This document shows positions 40,302 through 47,707 of a DNA stretch of 64,000 nucleotides, in pieces. The translations under genes were made by a program, and so were the position numbers. Below the pieces are notes generated by a model, which did not search any database, was not told where the DNA came from, and saw only the letters and a list, made by a program, of their open reading frames with translations. The stretch spans positions 1-64,000 of the forward strand of contig CAZPFX010000001.1 of NCBI GenBank assembly GCA_964586055.1, given 5' to 3'. Numbering within the stretch: the stretch's first letter is position 1; the number at the start of each line of letters is the position of its first letter. Origin of the DNA: UM-FILTER-42-14 sp964586055 (lineage in GTDB: Bacteria > Patescibacteriota > Microgenomatia > UBA1400 > PJMF01).

Positions 40302-40376
40302 CATCCAAAAAAAAGTAGTGTGAGCCTCCACAGCTGTATATATTGATCTGTCAATTTTTTGGCAGTGAGGAGGAGT

Positions 40377-41033
40377 ATGGTAGAGCGAGCAAAAATGTAT
40401 GCTGAAGTAAACCCACTGGAGCAATTTAAAAAATGGTACGGCGGCTTTAGAGATTCCTTTGCGTTAATAGCTGAAAAACAAGGGTCTGCAGCTCTTTCAG
40501 TACTGTCAAATTTGAGAATTCCAGTTGAGGGGAGTCGCAATAAATTACCTCGTTGGGTTGAGGCTTTACTTCAAGCTAGAGCAGCAAAGTCACTTGTGGA
40601 AAAATTCGGAAAGGCAGAGGGATTGGCATCAGAAGCAGTGGCTTTTAGATTAGAGTCAAACGCGGCCCATTGGTTAGAGTTTTCTGAAGTCCTTGGGTCT
40701 GAGCTGGCGCAGCAATTCGAAGGATGGATAGCGGCTGTGTTTCAACGGTATTTCACATTGCTAGCAAGGCAAGAAGAAGCAGAGCATGAAGTTGAAGAAA
40801 TGCAGCGGGCCGCAGTAGACGTACGACCTGAAGAAACTCATGACTCCCTTCGGTCCAGAGCTCAGGAGGTATTTTCGAGAGTGAAAGATAAACTGCAAAA
40901 GTCATTGATTGCTAAAGATGATATCTCTTCGCAAATTGAACAAATAGAAATTTCCGCTGTTGGTCCGCTTGCTCGCGTTATGCGCTTGCTCCATCTAGAT
41001 AATTCTCCAACTCTAGTTGCCACCCCAGCCTAA
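40377..41033 (+). CDS. Unknown coiled-coil protein under the cobalamin riboswitch
   Basis: A 218-aa soluble, helix-rich protein without signal peptide. A first region (about 1-90: FKKWYGGFRDSFALIAEKQG, VEALLQARAAKSLVEKFGK) is followed by a Trp-containing helix and a Glu-rich coiled coil (RQEEAEHEVEEMQRAAVDV). No family recognised. The ATG at 40377 follows a GAGGAG Shine-Dalgarno; a TTG at 40359 would add six residues. Position directly after the riboswitch suggests a role in corrinoid uptake or use, unproven. Confidence 0.75.
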   Translation: MVERAKMYAEVNPLEQFKKWYGGFRDSFALIAEKQGSAALSVLSNLRIPVEGSRNKLPRWVEALLQARAAKSLVEKFGKAEGLASEAVAFRLESNAAHWLEFSEVLGSELAQQFEGWIAAVFQRYFTLLARQEEAEHEVEEMQRAAVDVRPEETHDSLRSRAQEVFSRVKDKLQKSLIAKDDISSQIEQIEISAVGPLARVMRLLHLDNSPTLVATPA

Positions 41034-41038
41034 CGCGC

Positions 41039-41044
41039 TACAAT
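41039..41044 (+). promoter_or_regulatory. Putative -10 element (TACAAT) of the DUF4430 gene
   Basis: TACAAT ends 9 nt before the ATG at 41054. If used, the transport genes would have a second, riboswitch-independent promoter. Confidence 0.4.
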
Positions 41045-41053
41045 GGTGAAACT

Positions 41054-41476
41054 ATGAAACAACTCGGACTTATCGCCCTAGGCCTAATTGCCGCTTTACT
41101 TGTGGTTAGCCAAGTGGGGGTTTTTACAGGGAATTCCAAAAGAGATTCTCTTCCTATGGATCAGATCCAAACAGAAGAGGTAGCGGATGAAGCCACAGAG
41201 GCTTCTCCAGAACCAGTGGTGGCTTTCGAGTTTGGTGCCATAGAGGATGACACGATCGCGTTCGACCTCCTGAAGGAATCTGCGGAGGTTGTCTACGATG
41301 AATACGATTTTGGGGTGATGGTGACTAGTATTAATGGCATGGCGGCCGACGACGACCACTATTGGGCACTCTATGTGAATGGAGAATATGCGCCAGCAGG
41401 TGCTGATGCAACCGTGCTTGCCACAGGTGATACGATGCGATGGGTATATGAAAAAATTGACAAATCTCCATTTTAA
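41054..41476 (+). CDS. DUF4430 (transcobalamin-like C-terminal domain) protein
   Basis: A 140-aa exported protein: N-terminal membrane anchor (residues 4-24), an acidic Glu-rich linker, then a DUF4430 domain with the typical HYWALYVNGEYAPAGADATV and LATGDTMRWVYEK strands. DUF4430 is related to the beta domain of intrinsic factor and transcobalamin, which contacts cobalamin. Together with the upstream cobalamin riboswitch and the downstream S-component-like gene, a surface corrinoid-binding role is likely. Confidence 0.85.
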   Translation: MKQLGLIALGLIAALLVVSQVGVFTGNSKRDSLPMDQIQTEEVADEATEASPEPVVAFEFGAIEDDTIAFDLLKESAEVVYDEYDFGVMVTSINGMAADDDHYWALYVNGEYAPAGADATVLATGDTMRWVYEKIDKSPF

Positions 41477-41963
41477 TAAACGTTTTCTGAACATTTCCGG
41501 TGCCGCGCTTGTCTTTGCGTCGCGGTTTGGATTTTTGCCGGCCAACGTCAGTCCTTTGGGAAGCTTTGGTTATTTCAGTCGCCAATTTGGCTGGTACTTT
41601 CTTAGCATTATCGCTTTTGACGTTTTACGCGGAGGTTTTTATCCCGGCTTTTTGTTTACCTATCTAGGATTTTTAATGTACCCATTATTTGGCTTTTTTG
41701 CCGGTAAATCGATGAGAAAAAGATCTATACTCTTACCACTTGCATCGCTGAGTTTCTTTCTAGTCTCGAATTTTGGCGTCTGGTTATCATGGTATCCACA
41801 CACCTTAGAAGGTCTGATTAGTTGTTACACTTTGGCTTTGCCATTTTATCGAAACACCCTAATTGGAGACGGTTTATTCGGAGGTTCGATGCTGATTTAT
41901 CAACTTCTAAAAGAGCAGAGGACGCTGAGCTTTATTTCAAATAAATTGGGTTTCTCATTATGA
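41448..41963 (+). CDS. DUF6580/ECF transporter S component-like membrane protein
   Basis: A 171-aa integral membrane protein with five or six helices and the pattern RFGFLPANVSPLGSFGYFSR near the N-terminus, then FFLVSNFGVWLSW and LALPFYRNTLIGDGLFGG, which match the DUF6580 group of predicted ECF S components. S components bind the vitamin and work with an EcfT/EcfA module, which is not in this window. The start at 41448 overlaps the DUF4430 gene by 29 nt. A cobalamin or corrinoid substrate is inferred from the riboswitch. Confidence 0.8.
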   Translation: MKKLTNLHFNKRFLNISGAALVFASRFGFLPANVSPLGSFGYFSRQFGWYFLSIIAFDVLRGGFYPGFLFTYLGFLMYPLFGFFAGKSMRKRSILLPLASLSFFLVSNFGVWLSWYPHTLEGLISCYTLALPFYRNTLIGDGLFGGSMLIYQLLKEQRTLSFISNKLGFSL

Positions 41964-42838
41964 AGATCTTTGATGGATATCAGAGAGCAGGGGAGAGAGA
42001 AAAACTTTTAGCAGAGCAAGTGACTAATTTGCAGTTATCAAAACCTCTGGTTGTTAGAGCCATTCTATTTTCGGAAGATGCGGGTAGTGTTTTATACACG
42101 GGTTTAAAGAGAGAAGCGGCTGACAGGCTTGGGATAATTTACGAAACAGATGAATTTTCTCTGAATGACTTCACGGAGTTGGTTGTCTCTGCGATTAAAA
42201 AGGCCGATGACGATGAAGCTGTGACTGGAATAATTGTTCAAAAGCCCAGTCGTGCTGTCTGGCAGCGGGTGACTGGAGAGACCTCTTACGATTCTTACAA
42301 AGATTGGTGGTTGTCTCTGACTTCTGAGATTGACTTAGAAAAAGATGTCGACGGTCTTCATCCAGACCAAAAAGTGATTTTGCCAGCGACCTGCAAAGCT
42401 GTTTTGTATATTTTGGCGGAAGCATTGGGTGGTGGTCCAGACAAAATTGCTTTAGCCAATCACAAAGTTATTATTATTGGCAAGTCTGATCTTTTGGGAA
42501 ATCCTCTTTATCGCGAGTTAAAAAAGCAAGGCGCTCAGGTTGAATTACTTGGTAAAAAAGAATTGTCTGCGCGAATGGAGACTGGCGAGAAGCTTCTCGA
42601 TGCAACGGTGATTGTTTCTGCTACAGGAGAGCGTGGTCTAATTACGGGCGATATGATCAGTGAGGGAGTCGTTTTGATTGATGTTGGTGAGCCTCATGGA
42701 GATGTAGATAGACTGACTGTTGGTGAAAAACCAAGCTTTATTACCCCGGTCCCTGGTGGGGTTGGCCCGATGACGGTGGTCTCTCTCATGGAGAATGTGG
42801 TCGATATGCTACAATACCCACCTAGTAATAATTTGTAA
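41960..42838 (+). CDS. folD: Methylenetetrahydrofolate dehydrogenase/cyclohydrolase FolD
   Basis: Interconverts methylene-, methenyl- and formyl-THF. The 292-aa protein has YTGLKREAADRLGI (catalytic YxxxK), GIIVQKPS in place of the common VQLPLP, DVDGLHP, the NADP-binding region VIIIGKSDLLGNPLYREL and PVPGGVGPMTVVSLMENVV. Slightly divergent at the VQLP site. ATGA overlap with the S-component gene suggests co-transcription with the riboswitch cassette, perhaps only by read-through. Confidence 0.92.
   Translation: MKIFDGYQRAGEREKLLAEQVTNLQLSKPLVVRAILFSEDAGSVLYTGLKREAADRLGIIYETDEFSLNDFTELVVSAIKKADDDEAVTGIIVQKPSRAVWQRVTGETSYDSYKDWWLSLTSEIDLEKDVDGLHPDQKVILPATCKAVLYILAEALGGGPDKIALANHKVIIIGKSDLLGNPLYRELKKQGAQVELLGKKELSARMETGEKLLDATVIVSATGERGLITGDMISEGVVLIDVGEPHGDVDRLTVGEKPSFITPVPGGVGPMTVVSLMENVVDMLQYPPSNNL
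42810..42815 (+). promoter_or_regulatory. Putative -10 element (TACAAT) of rpsB-tsf
   Basis: TACAAT near the end of folD, about 98 nt before rpsB; transcription from it would include the structured rpsB leader. Confidence 0.45.
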
Positions 42839-42858
42839 CCAGTGTTCGCTTATCCGTC

Positions 42859-42910
42859 GTCCTGAATTTGGATATGCGCGCACCACTAGCGAGAGCTAGA
42901 AAGTAAGGAC
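42859..42910 (+). promoter_or_regulatory. Structured rpsB leader with a sequestered Shine-Dalgarno
   Basis: GTCCT (42859-42863) can pair with AGGAC (42906-42910), which is the rpsB Shine-Dalgarno, around an inner hairpin CTAGC-GAGA-GCTAG (42886-42899). This would hide the ribosome site and resembles autoregulation of S2 in other bacteria; no direct proof. Confidence 0.45.
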
Positions 42911-42913
42911 AGT

Positions 42914-43747
42914 ATGAACGCACAATTTTCCAATCTCCCAGAGAAATCCCCAGAGGCAGATTTAGCAGAACTACTTGAGGCAGGATGTCATTTTGGCCAT
43001 CAAAAGGTCAAGTGGAATCCAAAAATGCGCGAGTGGATCTACATGGAGAAGGATGGCATTCATATTTTTGATCTTGTCAAAACAGCTTCGCAATTGAAAA
43101 AAGCCTATGATGCTGCCTACATGTTGGGTGCAGAAGGCAAAAGTTTGGTTTTCGTTGGTACAAAAAGACAAGCCCGGGATCTTATCCAAACTGCGGCAAC
43201 AAGCTGCGGCGCTTCATACATTTTGTCTCGCTGGCTCGGAGGACTCTTAACTAACTGGACACAAGTTCGAAAGTCTCTTAAGAAAATGATTAAGATCGAG
43301 GAAGGTCTCGAATCTGGTGCTTACAAGGGTTATACCAAGTACGAGCGCGTTCAATTAGAAAAAGAGATGAATAAGCTTAAGCGCTTTTTCCAGGGTATCC
43401 GCACTCTTTCTCAAATTCCAGATTGTTTATTCGTTATCGACACCGTTCGTGAGGACATTGCCGTTACTGAAGCTCAAATTACTGGAGTCCCAATCATTGG
43501 TATTTGCGACAGCAACAGTAATCCAGACGGAATTGACGTGGTTATTCCAGCTAACGACGATGCGCGAAAAAGCATTGAGTTAATTGTTAACTTTGTTGCC
43601 GCCGGTTATCAGGCAGGAAAACTTTCTAAAGCTGCGGGCAAAAAGCCAACTCCTAAAAAGGTTGAGGCAAAAGTCGAAGAGAAGACCGAAGAAAAAACAG
43701 TCGAGGTAAAGACTGAAAAGAAGACTGAAGCGAAAAAGGAGAAATAA
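42914..43747 (+). CDS. rpsB: 30S ribosomal protein S2
   Basis: A 277-aa S2: LLEAGCHFGHQKVKWNPKMREWIY, LFVIDTVREDIAVTEAQITGVPIIGICDSN and the following IPANDDARKSIELIVNF are conserved. The last 50 residues are a Lys/Glu/Thr/Val-rich low-complexity tail (about residue 228 onward) not found in E. coli S2. First gene of the conserved rpsB-tsf pair. Confidence 0.96.
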   Translation: MNAQFSNLPEKSPEADLAELLEAGCHFGHQKVKWNPKMREWIYMEKDGIHIFDLVKTASQLKKAYDAAYMLGAEGKSLVFVGTKRQARDLIQTAATSCGASYILSRWLGGLLTNWTQVRKSLKKMIKIEEGLESGAYKGYTKYERVQLEKEMNKLKRFFQGIRTLSQIPDCLFVIDTVREDIAVTEAQITGVPIIGICDSNSNPDGIDVVIPANDDARKSIELIVNFVAAGYQAGKLSKAAGKKPTPKKVEAKVEEKTEEKTVEVKTEKKTEAKKEK

Positions 43748-43748
43748 T

Positions 43749-44210
43749 ATGTCAAATTACACTTCTGCAGACGTAAAGAAACTTCGCGAAGAGACAGGTG
43801 CTGGAGTCATGGACTGCAAAAAAGCTCTTGAGGAATCTAAGGGTGATTATAAAAAAGCCATCGAGCTAGTCCAGGCACGTGGTATGGAACGCGCTGAAAA
43901 GAAACAAGACCGTGAGACAAAAGAAGGCTATGTAGCCAGTTATGTCCACACAAATGGCAAGATAGCTGCTTTAGTGGAGCTACTTTGTGAGACAGATTTT
44001 GTGGCCCGAAATGAAGAGTTTCGCGCGCTTGGTCAAAGTATCGCTATGCAGGTGGCGTCGATGTCGCCAGAGACTGTTGAAGAATTACTCGAACAAGAAT
44101 TTATTCGTGACGGCAAGTTCACCATTGAAAAGCTTATGAAAGCACTCAGTGGCAAGATTGGTGAGAAAATTGCTGTGGCGCGATTCGTGCGTTACCAAGT
44201 GGGTGAGTGA
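43749..44210 (+). CDS. tsf: Elongation factor Ts (short form)
   Basis: Nucleotide exchange factor for EF-Tu. The N-terminal UBA-like domain (VKKLREETGAGVMDCKKALEE) and the core CETDFVARNEEF are present. At 153 aa it is about half of E. coli EF-Ts and lacks the second core subdomain and the coiled coil. Short EF-Ts forms also occur in other small-genome bacteria. It starts 1 nt after the rpsB stop. Confidence 0.94.
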   Translation: MSNYTSADVKKLREETGAGVMDCKKALEESKGDYKKAIELVQARGMERAEKKQDRETKEGYVASYVHTNGKIAALVELLCETDFVARNEEFRALGQSIAMQVASMSPETVEELLEQEFIRDGKFTIEKLMKALSGKIGEKIAVARFVRYQVGE

Positions 44211-44224
44211 TATCATCCTCTTGT

Positions 44225-45406
44225 ATGCCGCCATTCTCATTTAAGCTTCAAGCAACCCTCGGAAAAGCCAGAGCTGGTCAGATTACTACTCCACACGGAG
44301 TGATTAATACTCCTATTTTTATGCCGGTTGGTACGGTGGCGAGCGTCAAGTCGCTAGATTCAAATGATCTGGTTGGCGCTGGCGCGGATATTATCCTTGC
44401 CAATACCTATCATCTTGGCATCCGTGAGAAAACACTCAAAGCTCTCAAAGTCAGCGGAGGTATTCATGACTTCATGAACTGGCAGAGGCCGATCCTCACA
44501 GATTCTGGTGGTTTCCAGGCTTTTTCACTAGGAAATAAATTCCCGCATAATTCACGCAATTTTCTTGCGGGAATAACCGAAGACGGTGTTTCATTTCGCT
44601 CACACCTGGATGGGAGCGAACATTTCTTTTCGCCGGAGTACTCAATGGAGCTTCAGAGGGTTATTGGTGCAGATATTATTATGGCTTTTGATGATTTGAT
44701 GCCAGACGCAACAAATTTACCTGATGGAAAAACTTCCTTGGAATTGACTCACGCATGGGCAGAGCGTTGCAAAATCGATTGGGAGAAAAACTCTCGACAA
44801 AGTCTGTACGGAAAATACCAAGCTTTGTTCGGAATCGTCCAAGGAGCTCTTCATCCAGAACTGAGGCAGCAGTCTGCTGAGTTTATGGGAAAACTTGGGG
44901 TCGATGGAGTGGCTGTTGGCGGCGAAACGATTGGCTACAATACGGAAGGTACTAAGGATGTTATGAGTTGGATTGAAAACATTTTGCCCAGAGAAAAACC
45001 CCGCTATGCCATGGGTATGGGGAGAGATCTCTCAGATGTCGCAGTCGCGGCGGGTTTGGGATTCGATATGTTCGATTGCGTTGGTCCGACTAGGTTAGCT
45101 AGAAATGGCTCACTGCTTGTAGGAAATCTTGTTTGCGAGGGTGAATCATTTCGCATGGAGTCAGAACATCCGCGTGGTCGCCTCAGCATTGGTCGCCAAG
45201 AATTTTCATCTGACATGAGAGTTTTAGAAGAGAATTGCGACTGCGCTACCTGCAGAGCAGGGTATGCCAGAGCATATCTTCATCACCTCTACAAGGCAAA
45301 AGAACTTAGCTATTTCCGCTTGGCCACGATTCATAACGTCCGCGCCATGCTTCGAGTCAGCAGCGAAATCAGAGAACACATTTTAGAGAACGGAGTAGGG
45401 GAGTGA
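44225..45406 (+). CDS. tgt: Queuine/preQ1 tRNA-guanine transglycosylase
   Basis: Exchanges G34 of GUN-anticodon tRNAs for preQ1. The TIM-barrel enzyme (393 aa from 44225) has TDSGGFQAFSLGNK with the catalytic Asp, FDDLMPD, GGETIGYNTEG, the nucleophile region MFDCVGPTRLARNG and the zinc site ENCDCATCRAGY with a later His. The ATG at 44225 is preferred; a GTG at 44207 overlapping tsf is possible. Pairs functionally with the precursor transporter at 36.7 kb. Confidence 0.94.
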   Translation: MPPFSFKLQATLGKARAGQITTPHGVINTPIFMPVGTVASVKSLDSNDLVGAGADIILANTYHLGIREKTLKALKVSGGIHDFMNWQRPILTDSGGFQAFSLGNKFPHNSRNFLAGITEDGVSFRSHLDGSEHFFSPEYSMELQRVIGADIIMAFDDLMPDATNLPDGKTSLELTHAWAERCKIDWEKNSRQSLYGKYQALFGIVQGALHPELRQQSAEFMGKLGVDGVAVGGETIGYNTEGTKDVMSWIENILPREKPRYAMGMGRDLSDVAVAAGLGFDMFDCVGPTRLARNGSLLVGNLVCEGESFRMESEHPRGRLSIGRQEFSSDMRVLEENCDCATCRAGYARAYLHHLYKAKELSYFRLATIHNVRAMLRVSSEIREHILENGVGE

Positions 45407-46275
45407 AAAAAATAATTTTGGGTTTATCTATAGTGTTGACGGCAGTTTTGCTAATAGCGCTAACCCCACTTTTTCTTACAAAATTCGGGTCAAAATTGCT
45501 CTCAGGATCCGATGAATTGTATGTACTCACTTCAGACCAAATACCTGAAAATACCAGTACTTTGTACGTCGCATATACGGGCTCTGATCAAATCCAACCT
45601 CGGCTTTTTGCCATTGATGGATCAGAAGAAGTAAAAGTTTCTGGAGGGTACGGTCAGTACAAATTGGCGTCAGTGGCGCCGCTTCTAAAAATTGAAGGTA
45701 AGTCGGAGCAAGAAACAACTGCAGCTCTTGCTCGCGCGCTGGGCTTGCCTGTTAGTAGAATAATCACTCTAAAAGAACAAATTCCCCAACCGGCCACAAA
45801 ATCGGAGTTAGTCAGCGTTTTGTATAAAAGCTTATTTAAACAGTTAGCTAATTTCACCATACCCAGAGAAGAACTCCTTTTTTTGGAGGCGGTGCGCCAA
45901 GCCCCTGCCTTGGAAGTTTCCTCACTCGAAGAATCTCAGAAGGCAATTGGTAGACTCCTCGATTTAACTGCTCAAGTTCAGCAGTTTTCTCTTTGTTCTG
46001 TAGCAATTGTGAACACGACGGGAGAGCCAGGGCAAGCGAGACTGCTTGCAAATATGTTGGAAAGAAGAGGTGGTAGAGTGATTAGAATAACTGATATACA
46101 GGAACAATCAGAGCGAACAACAATCAATTATCATTCAGAAGAGAGCTCGTGTGAGAGTATTATTTCAGTGGTAAAAACTTGGTTTTCAAAACCTCTGGAT
46201 ATTTCTGAGAACCCTCTAGAGACCGAAAAATACAGATCTCAGCTGGTGATTTTTATAGGAATGGATTCGATTTAG
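45403..46275 (+). CDS. Membrane-anchored LytR_C-domain-like protein
   Basis: A 290-aa protein with an N-terminal transmembrane segment (residues 3-25) and a large outer part. Around residues 198-232 it has SVAIVNTTGEPGQARLLANM followed by LERRGGRVIRI, which resembles the LytR C-terminal domain found in envelope proteins. No LCP domain is present. It starts with GTG overlapping the tgt stop (GTGA) and ends in a 4-nt overlap with the convergent TPR gene. Likely envelope function, not defined. Confidence 0.7.
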   Translation: MKKIILGLSIVLTAVLLIALTPLFLTKFGSKLLSGSDELYVLTSDQIPENTSTLYVAYTGSDQIQPRLFAIDGSEEVKVSGGYGQYKLASVAPLLKIEGKSEQETTAALARALGLPVSRIITLKEQIPQPATKSELVSVLYKSLFKQLANFTIPREELLFLEAVRQAPALEVSSLEESQKAIGRLLDLTAQVQQFSLCSVAIVNTTGEPGQARLLANMLERRGGRVIRITDIQEQSERTTINYHSEESSCESIISVVKTWFSKPLDISENPLETEKYRSQLVIFIGMDSI

Positions 46276-47033
46276 GAATCGTCATTATTGCTGTATGACA
46301 TGCCGCTGTCTGGCTGCTTAATGTCATCAAGCGTTTTCTCAATATCAGAATCATGATTTAGAATCTCAACTGGTAGCTCTTCATCAAGCAAAACCAAATC
46401 ATCCATATCTGAATTAGTGTTTGCTGTCGTTCTTTGAACCGGAAAAGAGAGCACATCGCCATTCTTTTTCGAAGCAAACTTTTCTTTAAGATAGACACTG
46501 CAGTTCTTAGTGCTGGCTGAGCGGATAGAACAGTGGTAAATATTGCCCGCCTGAATAAGTCTAGATAGGCGAAATGAGATATCTTCAGGAAGTGAGCCAA
46601 CATACTGACCACTTGTTTCTATTGATATGTAGCGCTTTTTAATTTTTAGATCACAAATTTGACCTGTAATCAATGACTCGAGAATTTCTTTTCCTGATAA
46701 ACGATGAAGCTCGACAATCTTAGTTTTTCCAGGCTCCTCAATGAACTGCTGAGCAGAAAATGAAGGTACGGCCACGGTTTTCTTTTGTTTGATAGTGGTG
46801 AGGTGTTTTTTTGCCAAAATATTAGTTTTATCTAAACCAATGACAGTTTCGAAGATACCCTTAGCTTTTTGAGTTTTGCCAAGCTGCAAGTAGGCTACCC
46901 CGAGACGGTTGAGCGCTTGAAGGTCGTGAGGAGTACTGTCGATGATCTCTTCGTTCAGAGTCGCCACCAGTTCCCAATCATTATTTTTTGCGGCTGAAAT
47001 CGCCTGTTGTTTTAGCGAAAGCGGGTCGTTCAT
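46272..47033 (-). CDS. TPR-containing hypothetical protein
   Basis: A 253-aa soluble protein. Residues 3-80 form two tetratricopeptide-like repeats (SAAKNNDWELVATLNEEI and ALNRLGVAYLQLGKTQKAKG). The middle part (about 100-205) is a mixed domain (LSGKEILESLITGQICDLKI, YVGSLPEDISFRLSRLIQAG) without a known family, and the C-terminus is acidic. It diverges from yebC with about 110 nt between starts. Confidence 0.72.
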   Translation of the reverse strand: MNDPLSLKQQAISAAKNNDWELVATLNEEIIDSTPHDLQALNRLGVAYLQLGKTQKAKGIFETVIGLDKTNILAKKHLTTIKQKKTVAVPSFSAQQFIEEPGKTKIVELHRLSGKEILESLITGQICDLKIKKRYISIETSGQYVGSLPEDISFRLSRLIQAGNIYHCSIRSASTKNCSVYLKEKFASKKNGDVLSFPVQRTTANTNSDMDDLVLLDEELPVEILNHDSDIEKTLDDIKQPDSGMSYSNNDDS

Positions 47034-47106
47034 ATGCTGTATCTCCCAATCTTTTCTCGGGGAAGGATAACGTCATGTCGAGCCAATGTCAACACGAAGT
47101 TCGAGG

Positions 47107-47112
47107 TATACT
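47107..47112 (+). promoter_or_regulatory. Putative -10 element (TATACT) of yebC
   Basis: TATACT about 34 nt before the chosen yebC ATG, leaving room for the TAGGAGG Shine-Dalgarno at 47134-47140. Confidence 0.45.
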
Positions 47113-47146
47113 ATGGATACAAGTTATTGTAGCTAGGAGGATGCAT

Positions 47147-47701
47147 ATGTCAGGACATAGCAAATGGAACAATATCAAGAATCGCAAGGGCGCAATGGAT
47201 GCCAAAAAGGGTAAAGTTTTTAGTGAAATTGGCAAGTTAATTCGCATAGCTGTTAAAGAAGGCGCTTCTGATGATCCAGCCAGTAACCCTCGACTACGCC
47301 TTATCCTTGACAAGGCTAGGGCAGCAAATATGCCAAAGGATAATATCCAGAGAGCTCTCGACAAAGGTATGGGGAGGGGAGCTGAAGGAAGAGTAGTTCA
47401 AGAAATACTTTATGAAGCCTTTGGTCCAGGCGGAGTGGCGCTGATCATTGAGACAGTGACTGATAATCCTAATAAAATGAGTTCGGAAATTAAATTTGCC
47501 TTGAGTAGAAATGGGGGATCGCTCTCAGGTCCCAACGCCGCTCAGTTCCTATTTACTAAGGAAAATATTGATGGATCACTACAATTTATTCCGAATATGA
47601 TTTTACCTTTATCTGAAGAAGACGCGCAGGCCTTAGAGAGCTTAGTCGATGCGATAAAAGAAGTAGAAGACGTAGAGGCTGTTTACACGACTGCTGGATA
47701 G
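47147..47701 (+). CDS. yebC: YebC/PmpR-family protein (short)
   Basis: Family members act as transcription regulators or help ribosomes through proline stretches. The start MSGHSKWNNIKNRKGAMDAKKG is typical, followed by NPRLRLILDKARAANMPKDNIQRA and YEAFGPGGVALIIETVTDNPN. The protein is 184 aa, compared with about 240 usually; the third domain is much reduced. The ATG at 47147 has a TAGGAGG Shine-Dalgarno 6 nt upstream; an ATG at 47141 is too close to it. Confidence 0.92.
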   Translation: MSGHSKWNNIKNRKGAMDAKKGKVFSEIGKLIRIAVKEGASDDPASNPRLRLILDKARAANMPKDNIQRALDKGMGRGAEGRVVQEILYEAFGPGGVALIIETVTDNPNKMSSEIKFALSRNGGSLSGPNAAQFLFTKENIDGSLQFIPNMILPLSEEDAQALESLVDAIKEVEDVEAVYTTAG

Positions 47702-47707
47702 AGTTTT

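Noticed and set aside
43600..43740. Tandem-repeat-like Lys/Glu/Thr codons at the end of rpsB, briefly considered as a repeat array
   Set aside because: No regular unit; it is the low-complexity tail of S2, not a CRISPR or satellite.
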